NCBI GenBank assembly: GCA_030386875.1
Contig: CM059560.1
Span: 33,102,183-33,166,182 of the forward strand
Source of the DNA: Morinoia aosen
Taxonomy: Eukaryota > Arthropoda > Malacostraca > Amphipoda > Talitridae
Length of the DNA: 64,000 bases
Reading direction: 5' to 3'
Below, piece by piece: positions 27,888 through 37,450 of the stretch. Every line of letters starts with the position of its first letter. The stretch's first letter is position 1. The position numbers and the translations under genes were made by a program. The notes under the pieces are model-generated. The model had not been told where the DNA came from. It saw nothing but the letters and a program-made list of their open reading frames with translations, and ran no database searches.

Positions 27888-29610
27888 CAGTGTTGCCAAT
27901 CTAGCGGTTTTCCCGCTAGATCTAGCGGTTTTATGATTCATCTAGTGGGATGGAAGTGGCATCTAGCGGCTAGCGGGAAATCTAGCGTATTTTTTATAGT
28001 TTCTAGCTTTTTTCTAGCGGTATTTCTATCGAAAATTTTTTTGTTATATATACTGTATTTGTGTTATAAACCACACAGAGCTTTCACATTCAGTTTGACT
28101 GAGTGCGCTAGTTCAATCCAGATTTTTTCTCGTTTGATACGCGTTCAATCTTGAGTAACTGCTCGCTGCTAGTGGTAGCCGGCACCACATTAGTCACGCT
28201 AACACGCCGGCCACGCGCAAGCGCTCGAGTGTCGATACACGTTGTCTTGCCTGTTCGTTACAAAGAAGAGTGTAAATATGTTAAATGAGTGAATGATAAT
28301 TTGTCAAAGGTGCACTGTAGCCTGTGCAAAATAAATTTAAATGGAAAGTATAGTGACCTAATTAACCACAGTAAAACTAAGAAACATGTTAATACGAGTG
28401 GTGCTCCAGCGACAGATATAACTCGGTTCATTATCCAGAAATGTAATGGAATTTCATTTCTGGAAGCCAATCTTGCATTTCATTTAACTTGCCAATCCGC
28501 CATTGTAAATTGTGACTATCTGACAGATATGTTGAAGTCCACAATCGATGGCAGTAAGGTAACGTCCCAATTAAAGATAAACAAAATACAAAATAAGATG
28601 CTCAGAGATTATCAAAAAAGGTTAAAGTCCTCATTTTCAGAATGATCTGCTAGCTGATGTTGGTGAGGGCAAGTATAGTCTACTCCTAGAAGAGTCAAAT
28701 GACATAATAATTAATAAAATTCTTTGTTTCATTAGGTTTTTTCAACTTATCTAACTTTTGTTAAATTGAAAAGTTGTAATGCTCGGTCTAATGTGGATGC
28801 GCTAAAATGTGAATTAAAAAGGAAAATACATGATATTGGTAAACTTGTAGCAAAAAATAGACACTGACAATGTCAGTGCCATGGTTGGTGTAACCAATGG
28901 AAAGTATCAAAAGCTGAAATAAGAAGTACCTTCTCTAATACAATTCAGATGAGTGTGTCATTCATAGCAGCTTGCTGTATCTCATGCAGTAACTGAATTT
29001 CTACCTCGAAAAATGGAATTTCTTTTATCTGAGACACACAAGTGGTTTTCTGTGTCACCATCAAAACAAATATCCTACCAAAAACTGTACGTGGAAATTA
29101 TTGATGAAAATTCTCTTATTAAAATACCAGCAAACGGTCAGACAAGGTGGCTCTAGATCGAATGTGCAGTTCGTAAAATTTCCGCACAATGGATTGAGTT
29201 GAAGTCGCATTTCAAAATAACCAAATCAAAGGAAAAATACTCCGTGATGTATTTATCTTCTTGTCAAATAAGTAGCTCTACTTATTAAATACCAAGAAGT
29301 GTTCTTCAAAAAAATTGAACTTCAGAAGCATATCCAAGATCTTCAACCGACCAAACTCCCGAGTTTCAGTACTGATTTAGAACCTGAACCTGATGAATGA
29401 AAACGGTGAGTTTAAGGGTCATAAATCATTCAACATAATATACCAATGAAATGCTCGCGTAAAACAATGTGTAATAATTTCATTCTTCTAAAAAAATGTC
29501 TAAAATGGGTTAGCGGGAAATTTAGCTGAATGTAACTAATATCTAGCGGTTTCTAGCGTTTTTTTTAAACGTTTCTGGCGGTTTTTGGTCCAGTAGCGTT
29601 GGCAACACTG
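27888..29610 (+). mobile_element. hAT-like DNA transposon, decayed
   Basis: The termini CAGTGTTGCCAA and TTGGCAACACTG are perfect 12-bp inverted repeats of hAT type (CAGxG...). LINE B sequence continues on both sides. The duplicated target is only approximate (GTGTTGCG on the left, CTGGTGCG on the right, offset by two bases). Both ends carry clustered copies of CTAGCGG and its complement, as expected for subterminal transposase-binding arrays. The interior encodes a broken hAT transposase. Confidence 0.85.
28289..29400 (+). pseudogene. hAT transposase pseudogene
   Basis: The first frame (28289-28645) has a BED/C2H2-like finger (CSLCKINLNGKYSDLINHSK with KKH following) and EANLAFHLTCQSAIVNCDYL, typical of the N-terminal part of hAT transposases. 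Later fragments in shifted frames read LLADVGEGKYSLLLEES (catalytic-domain start), LSETHKWFSVSPSKQISYQK and YVEIIDENSLIKIP followed by TRWL, a conserved hAT block. At least three frameshifts or stops separate them, so no functional enzyme is encoded. Confidence 0.8.
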
Positions 29611-29640
29611 GACTGGTGCGACCATGGCTTTGAATAAACT

Positions 29641-30339
29641 TTGAATGGGAAGAGAGTGAAGGAGCAACCTGTTGATATGCCACATGAGGTGCAGGCGCCT
29701 GTAGTGGAAGTGAATGAAAGGAAGATGGATGGAAAGAGTGATGTGAGTGGAAGAGTTGAACGAAAGAGTAGTATGAAAGGGAGAGTGAGACCTACAATTA
29801 GAATATGTGGTGACAGCATGGTGAAGAATGTTGATAGGTTTGTGAGTATGACTGACCGTAGTGGATGTACGAGCATGAGAGGAAAGGGAGTGAATGAGAT
29901 TTGTAGGCATGCTGAGGAAGTGATAGATGGAATGGATGAAGGGATGGTTGTACTGCAAGGAGGTGGCAATGGATTGCTTGAATGTGGGAGAGAGCGTACG
30001 GTGAATGCAATTATGAATGTTGTTGAAAGGGCGCGAAAGAAGAATGTAAGAGTGGCTGTGACCAGTCTGCTGAGAAGGCCTGCATGTGGTGAGGAGTATG
30101 AAAGGGTGCGAAAGGAGGTGAATAGGGAAGTGCATAAAAGGATTATGAGTATGAAAGCTGAGAGTATGAGAAAGCGTGAAATGGGTTCCAGCTTCCTTGA
30201 TATGGATAATCTGATCCAGAGTGGGTGTTTTCGTGGAGATGGAGTCCACCTTACTCAAGAAGGTGAGATGAAACTCTCCAGGAGATACATTCAGTGGATT
30301 GGGTGTACTCATATTGTAATGGAAGGTGGAACTGGATGA
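29641..30339 (+). pseudogene. LINE C copy 1 ORF1, truncated; SGNH esterase domain
   Basis: There are 232 open codons, lacking the N-terminal zinc and coiled-coil regions seen in copy 2. The esterase domain is complete: RICGDSMVKNVDRF (nucleophile Ser in GDS), VVLQGGGNGLLECG (oxyanion GxxN block) and RGDGVHLTQEGEMKL (catalytic Asp and His in DGVHL). SGNH/GDSL esterases occur in ORF1 of CR1- and L2-type LINEs; their substrate in transposition is unknown. The initiator is lost by the 5' truncation. Its TGA stop is immediately followed by the ORF2 ATG. Confidence 0.85.
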
Positions 30340-33300
30340 ATGGAAAGCTGTCAGAGCAAAAATGAAAAATGTCGTGAATTGTCCAATAGTGTTGTAAGGT
30401 TTGGATGTATAAATGTGCGTGGATGGAATGCAGGAAAGTTAAATGACCTTGTAGCAGAATTTGAGAATGGAGATTTGGATTGTGTTGGTGTAGTAGAGAC
30501 CCAAATGCGTGATAGAGTCAGTTTAAAATGTAAGGAGAGTAAGTACTACATGATTGGAAAAGGGCGTGTAAGTTGGCAAAAAAGAGGTGGTGGAGTTGGT
30601 CTCATTGTAAAAAATGCTCTAAATTGGAAATTAGAAGAAATTCCTGTTGGAAATGAACCTGAGAGTGAAGATCTGTTAGTAATAAAGTGTGAAAGAATGC
30701 ATGCCAGAGAATGTGTTATTGTGGTTGTATGCTATATGACAACTGATGGTATTTTAGCTCATCAAGAGAATGTAAAAAAATATGAAATATTAACAAGAAT
30801 TGTGCAAGAGCATTGCAGATGCCCTCTGATTTTGATGGGTGATATGAATGGCCATGTTGGTATACTTGGTGAGCCTGTGAATGCAAATGGACAAAAATTG
30901 ATTGATTTCTGTGATGAGAATGAACTTGAAAACCTAAATGTAACAATAGGAAATGGCTTGCATACATGGCAAAGCAGGGAATGTAAAACTGCAATTGACT
31001 ATATGATAGTGAATAGTAGAGCAAGAGAGTGTGTCAAAGAAATGTTTGTAGATGAAGATGATTTTGATATTGATAGTGACCATAAAATGCTTGTACTAGA
31101 ATATAATTGGGGTGGAAAGGAGCCGATGCAGAAGGCCAGCAGAGTAAGAGAAAATTGGCGTATTAAAATGGCAAACTGGGAAGAATTTAGAAATGAATTG
31201 AGTAGATGTAACTGGAACAGGTGTGGAAATGTAAATGACCTAAATAAGGAGATTGCAAGAACCTTGTATGATGTGGCAGAGCAAAAGATCGGTAGAATGA
31301 AATGCAGGAAAAGTACAGGGAATGCTAGGTGGTTTACGAGTGAGATAAAGGAAGAACGAACGAGAAGGAAGACTTTAAATAAAAAACAACGCAGTATGAG
31401 GAAAATGTATGAAAGACGCAGAATTACTGAGGATGAATGGCAGAGGGTATGGAATGAGTACAAGGACCAGCAGAAGAAAGTAAAGAGAATGATCAATGAG
31501 GCTAGGGTTAAAGAAGAGAGACACCAAGTTGAAAATCTAAGAAAGAAAGGTCCAGATGGAATAAAAGATTGGTATAGGTTTATACAAGGTAATGATAGAG
31601 GTAGTGAAGTTCAAGTTGATGAATTAGTAGTCAATGGTTGCAGTGTGCAAGATAGGATGCAAATGGTGAAAGCAGTTGAAGAATACTGGGAGGACATTGG
31701 TGGAATGAATGAGCAGGTTACAGATGATGAACCAATAAATTTTCTGATAGATGAACATGAACTGCAAATGGAAGACGAAATCACTTGTGAAGAGATTGTA
31801 AGTTTTTTGAAGAAAGTGAAAAATGGAAAGGCATGTGGCCCTGATAAGATACCATATGAGTTCTATAAATGTGGAGGAGAGAGTGTAGTCAGTATGTTGA
31901 AATGTTTATTTGATGAGATATGGAAGAGTGAAAGAGTACCGGATGACTGGAACAAGTGTAATGTAGTTCTGTTGCATAAGGGTGGACATAAGAGTATGAA
32001 AGAACTTAAAAATTACAGACCAATTGCACTGGGTGACACCGTATGTAAGATCTTTTGTGGTATTTTGAATGAGAGAATGAAAAATTTAGTTGAGGAATTA
32101 GGAGTCCTGGGAGAAGAACAGAATGGTTTTAGGCAAGATAGATGGGGGGAGGATAATCTGTTTGTAGTGAGTGAAATAATTGAGCGAATGAAGAAGGATA
32201 ACAAGAAGGTATATTTAGCATTCCTGGATATTGAAAAGGCGTATGACAGAGTGGATCGGGTTAGGCTGTTTGAAATTTTGAGAAAAGTTGGTTTTAGCAG
32301 AAAAATAGTGAACATTGTACAGAGTCTGTATGAGAACACAAGTGCTATCTACAGGTTAGGAAATTTGGAAACAGGGCAAGTGAGGAGTGTTAGAGGAGTG
32401 AGACAGGGCTGTACTCTGTCCCCCCTGTTGTTTGGATTGTACACAGAAGAATTAGCAGTTCGACTGAGAGGGAGTGGTTTAGGACTGAAAGTTGGTAATG
32501 AGAGACTGAGCTGTTTGTTGTATGCTGATGATGTGGTTGTGGTTAGTGAATGTGGTCATGAACTACAAAGGATGCTTGACATTGTGAATGGATATAGTAC
32601 AGATTTCAAGATGAACTTTGGTGCCGATAAAAGTAAGGTCATGGTTATAAATAGTGATGAGACTGATAGAGACAGACTGTGGAATATTGGAGAAATCAGA
32701 ATAGGTAGAACAAAAGAATACAAATATCTAGGTTGTATGATGAGTGAAGATGGATGTACTAGAACTAAAGGTGAGAAAGTGGCTAAAGCAATGCAGTGGA
32801 GTGGACGGTTAGGCAGTGTGGCCAGATACAGAGCAAACAAGTACGAATGTGTGAGAGGAATGTGGAAGTATGTTGCTGTACCTAGTGTCATGTATGGTAT
32901 GAGTGCTCTTGCTTGGAATGGAAGTGATCTTGAAAAGCTGGATGTGATACAAAATAAGGTAGGACGTGTAGCATTGGGTGCTCCGAAATGGACAGCTATA
33001 GAAGCCATTAGAGGTGACCTAGGGTGGAGCCTATTTTCAGAAAGAATGATGAAAGCTGTGCTGAATTATAAGGTGAGAATTGAAAGAATGCAGAATAGCA
33101 GGTGGGTAAGGCGAATCTTTGAGTGGAATCTGAGTGTAAGCTATTGGGAGAAAGTATGTTGGGGGCATGCAAGGAAACTCAGTATGCAAAAAATTATTCA
33201 TGTTAGAATTGGGAGACCTGTGGATGACTGGAGTTTAATAAATGTAGGAGGTGTAGGGCCTGAGTGGGACTGCAAGAGGTGGAAGAAAGAGATTGAGAGA

Positions 33301-33756
33301 CAAACAAAAGAGTATGGATTGAATAAGTGGAAGCTTAGCATGATGCGGAAGCCTACACTTAACTGGTATATGAAAAAGAAAGCACCTAAGTTTGAGCTGT
33401 TCTATGATGGTAGTTTTGGAAGTCAACTCTTGTTTGCTGTGAGATGTAAGTCATTGAGTGTGAACAGACGTACATGGAGATGGAATGAGAATAATAACAG
33501 ATTATGTCAGCAGTGTAATAGTGGAGTAGAGGAAACAATTGAGCATTTTGTGCTGGAATGTAGTAAGTATGAGCAAGAGAGAGAGAGTTTTATGAATGTG
33601 GTGTCTGAGCAGTATGGAGAGAATGAGTGGAATGCCAGATGTGCTGAAGATGATTGCGGTATGAGCTGTCTTGCTGGATTGGATCAGGAGTGTAATGCGA
33701 GTATCACTGAGGCTATGAAAGTGTTTCTTGTGCGTGCCTGGAGTAAGAGACAGTGA
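30340..33756 (+). CDS. LINE C copy 1 ORF2: endonuclease-reverse transcriptase, intact
   Basis: This 1138-residue protein begins at an ATG directly abutting the ORF1 TGA. Endonuclease: FGCINVRGWNAGKLNDL near residue 21, VGVVETQMRD, MGDMNGHVG near 167 and DIDSDHKMLVLEYN near 246. RT: NYRPIALGDTVCKIF, FLDIEKAYDRVDR, GVRQGCTLSPLLFGLY and the active-site YADD near 728. The C-terminus has a Zn-binding-like block CQQCNSGVEETIEHFVLEC near 1055, common in LINE RTs. No RNase H is present. It is uninterrupted although the element is 5'-truncated. Similar proteins are sometimes mis-annotated as host genes. Confidence 0.95.
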   Translation: MESCQSKNEKCRELSNSVVRFGCINVRGWNAGKLNDLVAEFENGDLDCVGVVETQMRDRVSLKCKESKYYMIGKGRVSWQKRGGGVGLIVKNALNWKLEEIPVGNEPESEDLLVIKCERMHARECVIVVVCYMTTDGILAHQENVKKYEILTRIVQEHCRCPLILMGDMNGHVGILGEPVNANGQKLIDFCDENELENLNVTIGNGLHTWQSRECKTAIDYMIVNSRARECVKEMFVDEDDFDIDSDHKMLVLEYNWGGKEPMQKASRVRENWRIKMANWEEFRNELSRCNWNRCGNVNDLNKEIARTLYDVAEQKIGRMKCRKSTGNARWFTSEIKEERTRRKTLNKKQRSMRKMYERRRITEDEWQRVWNEYKDQQKKVKRMINEARVKEERHQVENLRKKGPDGIKDWYRFIQGNDRGSEVQVDELVVNGCSVQDRMQMVKAVEEYWEDIGGMNEQVTDDEPINFLIDEHELQMEDEITCEEIVSFLKKVKNGKACGPDKIPYEFYKCGGESVVSMLKCLFDEIWKSERVPDDWNKCNVVLLHKGGHKSMKELKNYRPIALGDTVCKIFCGILNERMKNLVEELGVLGEEQNGFRQDRWGEDNLFVVSEIIERMKKDNKKVYLAFLDIEKAYDRVDRVRLFEILRKVGFSRKIVNIVQSLYENTSAIYRLGNLETGQVRSVRGVRQGCTLSPLLFGLYTEELAVRLRGSGLGLKVGNERLSCLLYADDVVVVSECGHELQRMLDIVNGYSTDFKMNFGADKSKVMVINSDETDRDRLWNIGEIRIGRTKEYKYLGCMMSEDGCTRTKGEKVAKAMQWSGRLGSVARYRANKYECVRGMWKYVAVPSVMYGMSALAWNGSDLEKLDVIQNKVGRVALGAPKWTAIEAIRGDLGWSLFSERMMKAVLNYKVRIERMQNSRWVRRIFEWNLSVSYWEKVCWGHARKLSMQKIIHVRIGRPVDDWSLINVGGVGPEWDCKRWKKEIERQTKEYGLNKWKLSMMRKPTLNWYMKKKAPKFELFYDGSFGSQLLFAVRCKSLSVNRRTWRWNENNNRLCQQCNSGVEETIEHFVLECSKYEQERESFMNVVSEQYGENEWNARCAEDDCGMSCLAGLDQECNASITEAMKVFLVRAWSKRQ

Positions 33757-34016
33757 CTGGAATGAGCCAGTCTGGTGGAGTGGGCTGTAGTGACCCAATG
33801 TGCCGGGGGATGGTGTTTTGACGCACTGGCTGTCCCGGTGATGCCTTCCAATGGAGGCTTGTGACAAGGATCGTAGATCCTGAGTAGTTTAGTGGACAAG
33901 TCTGGTACCAGGCGCTGAACTCTTTGTGTGAAAATTGTGGAGGGAATTGTAGGCCGTTACAAAGGCCCCGACACTGTCGGCCCTCAAGTTCAAGTTCAAG
34001 TTCAAGTTCAAACGAA
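33757..34016 (+). other. LINE C 3' UTR with (TTCAAG)n tail
   Basis: This matches 40838-41086 of copy 2 through CTGGAATGAGCCAGTC, GGATGGTG...TTGACR and GGCCGTTACAAAGGCCCCGA. GGCCGTTACAAAGGCC (33951-33966) is a short self-complementary hairpin just before the tail. Short tandem tails instead of poly-A are typical of CR1/L2-type LINEs. Confidence 0.75.
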
Positions 34017-34566
34017 TGAGCTGTCAGGTGACTCAGGTCAGGTTGCACACTCAGTGGACAGTGGTTGGCAGTTGGCAAATGGTTGGCAGTGACGGATACG
34101 ATGTGCACGTGCTTCTGATCTTCCGACGAAAATTGTGGTGAATTAAAGTGAAGTTGCTGAAAAACTGGTATAGTTTGTATATTCACGTGAGTACAGTGTG
34201 TGACTTTGTATGGAGTGCTAGTGAGAGTAGTTTTTTTTTTTTTTTTGTTGCGTGACAGTTGAGACTGAGCATTGGACTTGGGTGTGGTGACTTGCAATTT
34301 TTTGACTGAGGTGTTTTGACTGGTAAGCTTTCTTTGCGTATAAAGAGTGTAGTGTGTGACATTGTAGAGAGTGACTGTGAGAGTAGTAGGAAACGTTTTT
34401 ATTTCTTTTGGTTTGATAACTTGATTTTCAGTAGACTTGGTGAGTGAAGACTTCTTCTGCCTGTGAAATTTGTACTGAGAGAGAAGTCTGGGTATATCTG
34501 AAGGATATGTCAGTTGTCAATTTTCCACTTTTTGGTGCCTGAACCTAATTAATTGAATCAAAATAA

Positions 34567-35091
34567 GGTAAATGTATAGTGTTTGACCATAATGGATTTT
34601 CCACTTTTTGATCAACAAACATTGTTGATGAGACGAAAATAAACAAGTTTTCTTCAATGCAATTTCCGTCGGAAATGAGTATTTTAGAAGTTAGAGCGAG
34701 AAATGAGTTACCGTAACTCCAGTATTTGAGGCGGGGAAAAATATGCCGCGCGGTCCGACGTGAAAGTAAACAGGCGTTCCCGCGCGCCAACCAAGCCGAC
34801 GAAGAGAAGCAAACCCCCTATTACAAACGTAAAAAGGTTAGGTCGTGAGGGGTAGTAACAGTTCTTTTAGTGAAAATTATAAAACTAAAAGAACTGTTGC
34901 CACCCCTCACGACCCAACCTCTTAACGTTTGTAATAGGGTGTTCCGGTAACTCATTTAACGCCATAACTTTTAAAATACTCATTTCCGACGGAAAGTGCA
35001 TTGAAGAAAACTTGTTTATTTATGTCTCATCAACCATTTTTCTTGATCAAAAAGTGGAAAATCGATTATGGTCAAACACTATACATTTACC
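34567..35091. mobile_element. Palindromic element P1 nested in T, 8-bp duplication CAAAATAA
   Basis: GGTAAATGTATAGTGTTTGA at the left and its complement at the right are flanked by CAAAATAA at 34559-34566 and 35092-35099. The arms fold onto each other nearly throughout. The core is a tight palindrome of ACCCCCTATTACAAACGT, AGGTTAGGTCGTGAGGGGTA and ACAGTTCTTTTAGT, centred near 34870. The left arm has about 85 bp (34727-34811) with no partner. The outer arms resemble T itself (TTTTCCACTTTTTG, AAATAAACAAGTTTTCT and GGAAATGAGTATTTTA), so P1 and T belong to one family. Confidence 0.9.
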
Positions 35092-35452
35092 CAAAATAAA
35101 CAAGTTTTCTCCTATGCACTTTCCATCTCAAATGAGTATTTTACGATTTATAGCGGTAAGTTTAGTTTCGTCTGTGATGACGAATGCGCTCGAATAAACA
35201 GCTACTCGTCGATTTTCGAATTTTTGTTGCTTGAATCATGGTAATAACATCGAAATAAACAACTTTTCTTCTATACACTTTTTTTGTCAAATGAGTATTT
35301 AACAAGGTATAGCGGTAGGTTTGGTTTCGTCTTTGATGACGATCGCGCTGGAAGCGAGTGCGCATTGCAGTGTTGCTGTCCGACGTGCTCCTTGAATAAC
35401 TTGCCGCTTCAAACACTGGAATTGCGGTAAGTCATTTACCGCTATAACTAAT

Positions 35453-36127
35453 GGTCAATGTGAAGTTTAATGCAATCACGGAAAATAATAATGCCGATCC
35501 CAGGAATCACTACAGGAACACATTTCAGAACGTTTTACAAGAATGACATTCTGCTCGCTGATGCGTTATTTTTGAATAATTGAACTTTGAAGTTGGCCTT
35601 TGCGCCAAAGGAAGCGAGCGCGTGAAACGGAATTTAATTAATAACGGAAGCTATTACAAACGTAAAGAGGTTGGGTCGTGAGGGGGAGGCACGGTTCTTC
35701 TAGTGAAAATTATAAATAAAGCTTCTAACCCACCCATTAGGGTGACGACCGCAATCTTGTTGACATCGGGTCCAAAATGGCGGCGCCCATGGTGGTCGCC
35801 ATGTTAGACCCGATGTAAACAAGATTGCGGTCGTCACCCTAATGGGTGGTTTAGAAGCTTTATTTATACTTTTCACTAAAAGAACTGTGGCTACCCCTCA
35901 CGACCCAACCTCTTTATGTTTGTAATAGGGGGTTAGCTTCCGTTTTTAATTAAATTACGCTCGCTTCCTTGGGCGCGCGACGGCCAACTTCAACGTTCAA
36001 TAATTCGAAAATAACGCATCAGCGAGCAGAATGTCGTTCCTGAAAAACGTTCTTAAATGGGTTCCTTTAGTGCTTGTTTGGGATATAATTATCAATTTCC
36101 GTGTTTGCATTAAACTTCACATTGACC
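35453..36127. mobile_element. Palindromic element P2 nested in T, 8-bp duplication TAACTAAT
   Basis: The ends GGTCAATGTGAAGTTTAATG and CATTAAACTTCACATTGACC are perfect inverses, flanked by TAACTAAT at 35445-35452 and 36128-36135. The arms match inversely through GTTTTACAAGAATGACATTC, the GGTTGGGTCGTGAGGGG core and GTGACGACCGCAATCTTGTT, to a centre near 35790 containing AAAATGGCGGC. Cores are shared with P1 and P3. No reading frame is plausible. It is a non-autonomous fold-back-like element of unassigned superfamily; 8-bp duplications are known for hAT, P, Merlin and Zisupton. Confidence 0.92.
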
Positions 36128-36271
36128 TAACTAATAAAATACTCATTTGAGACGGAAAGTGCATAGAATAAAACTTGTTTATTTCGATCTAATTAACTAT
36201 GCCAAGGCATCGAAATTTACAAAATCGATAACTGACATATCCTTCAGATTTACCGAAGTCTGTGTTTGAGG

Positions 36272-37411
36272 ATGGCAAGAAATAGGACTGGTCGTAGGAA
36301 GGGAGGTGCAAGTGGAATGGATGAGGAGATTGAGTGCATGACTTGTAAAGAGTGGATAGATATAGATGCATGCAAAGGTTTGAGAGAAATGAGTCGGAGA
36401 AAGTTAAGTGATCTTGTGTTTACGTGCTGGAAATGTTTGAATGATGAGAGTAAGAAGTTGAAAGAGGAAGTTGAGAGATTGACAATTTTGATGGTTGCTT
36501 TAGAGGCTGACTTGAAGGATGAAAGGAAGCTGAACGAAGGAAAGAATGAGAATGGTGCAAATGCAGTGAATGAAAAGGTAAATGGTGGTGCAAGTAGTGC
36601 AAATGAAGTGGATGATGAGGCAAATGATGGTGCAAGGAGTGTGAATGAAGCAAATGATCGTGCAAATGTGACAGATGAGAGTAGAAGGATGAATGAGCAT
36701 GATGAAAGAGGTACAAATGGAAAGAGAGTGAATGAGCCACCTGTTGAGGTGCCACATGAGGTGCAGGAGCCTGTAGTGGAAGCAAATGAAAGGAAGATGA
36801 ATGGAAAGAATGATCTGAGTGAAAGAATTGAGCAAAAGAGTAGCATGAAAGGGAGAGTAAGACCTATGATTAGAATATGTGGAGATAGCATGGTGAAGAA
36901 TGTTGATAGGTTCGTATGTATGAGTGACAGTAGCGGATGTACGAGCATGAGAGGGAAAGGAGTGGAGGAGATTTGTAGGCATGCTGAGAGAGTGATAGAT
37001 GGAATGGATGAAGGAATGGTTGTACTGCAAGGAGGTGGCAATCGGTTGCTTGAATGTGGGAGAGAACGTACGGTGAATGCAATTATGAAAGTTGTTGAAA
37101 GGGCGCGGAAGAAGAATGTTAGAGTGGCGGTGACTAGCCTCCTAAGAAGGCCTGCGTGTGATGAGGAGTATGAAAGGGTGCGAAAGGAGGTGAATAGAGA
37201 GGTGCATGAAAGGATTATGAGTATGAGAGCTGAGAGTGTGAGAAAGCGTGAGCTGGGTTCCAGCTTCCTTGACATAGATAGCGTGATCCAGGATGGGTGT
37301 TTTCTTGGAGATGGAGTCCATCTTACAAAAGAAGGTGAGATGAAACTCTCCAAGAAATATATCCGGTGGATCAGGGCTACTCATGTCATAATGGAAGGTG
37401 GAACTGGATGA
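36272..37411 (+). CDS. LINE C ORF1: PHD-like zinc motif, coiled coil, SGNH esterase
   Basis: The protein is 379 residues from the ATG at 36272. Order of parts: a CxxC...C...CxxC zinc motif at about 18-53 (CMTCKEWIDIDACKG...FTCWKC), resembling the second half of a PHD finger but lacking the usual His; a short coiled coil at about 55-90; an Asn/Ala/Glu-rich degenerate repeat (KVNGG-, EANDGA-, EANDRA-) at about 95-160; and an SGNH esterase at about 200-375 with RICGDSMVKN, VVLQGGGNRLLEC and GDGVHLTKEGEMKL. PHD and esterase modules in ORF1 are known from CR1-like elements. The frame is intact even though ORF2 downstream is decayed. Confidence 0.88.
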   Translation: MARNRTGRRKGGASGMDEEIECMTCKEWIDIDACKGLREMSRRKLSDLVFTCWKCLNDESKKLKEEVERLTILMVALEADLKDERKLNEGKNENGANAVNEKVNGGASSANEVDDEANDGARSVNEANDRANVTDESRRMNEHDERGTNGKRVNEPPVEVPHEVQEPVVEANERKMNGKNDLSERIEQKSSMKGRVRPMIRICGDSMVKNVDRFVCMSDSSGCTSMRGKGVEEICRHAERVIDGMDEGMVVLQGGGNRLLECGRERTVNAIMKVVERARKKNVRVAVTSLLRRPACDEEYERVRKEVNREVHERIMSMRAESVRKRELGSSFLDIDSVIQDGCFLGDGVHLTKEGEMKLSKKYIRWIRATHVIMEGGTG

Positions 37412-37450
37412 AAGAAAATACGTCAGAGCAAAAGTGAGGAATGTCTCGAA

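Larger units (their letters stand above)
29638..34016 (+). mobile_element. LINE C copy 1, 5'-truncated
   Basis: The copy begins inside ORF1, at the equivalent of 36719 in copy 2. It has the ORF1 esterase domain, an intact ORF2 and a 3' UTR ending GGCCCTCAAGTTCAAGTTCA, a (TTCAAG)n tail of about four units. LINE B sequence flanks its left end (GGCTTTGAATAA). Copy 2 starts directly after the tail. The coding strand is strongly purine-rich and C-poor. Confidence 0.9.
34491..36254. mobile_element. Palindromic element T (outer), 8-bp duplication GAAGTCTG
   Basis: The ends GGTATATCTGAAGGATATGT and the inverse ACATATCCTTCAGATTTACC are flanked by GAAGTCTG at 34483-34490 and again at 36255-36262. Removing two nested relatives with their duplications leaves about 548 bp of T proper. 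The inverted match also covers AAATAAACAAGTTTT, the CTATGCACTTTCC block and ATGAGTATTTTA...TATAGCGGTAA. No coding capacity is seen. It lies in the 5' UTR of LINE C copy 2, 17 bases upstream of the ORF1 ATG. Confidence 0.85.

Noticed and set aside
30340-33756. Host gene of craniofacial-development-like or endonuclease family
   Set aside because: Such names come from mis-annotated LINEs. The endonuclease-RT order, YADD box, adjacent esterase ORF1, repeat tail and second copy show it is a retrotransposon.
36250-37353. Long minus-strand frames (up to 367 codons) opposite LINE C ORF1
   Set aside because: The C-poor, purine-rich coding strand leaves few stops on the opposite strand. The frames are Ser/Phe/Leu-rich shadows, and the same effect occurs at 29536-30312.
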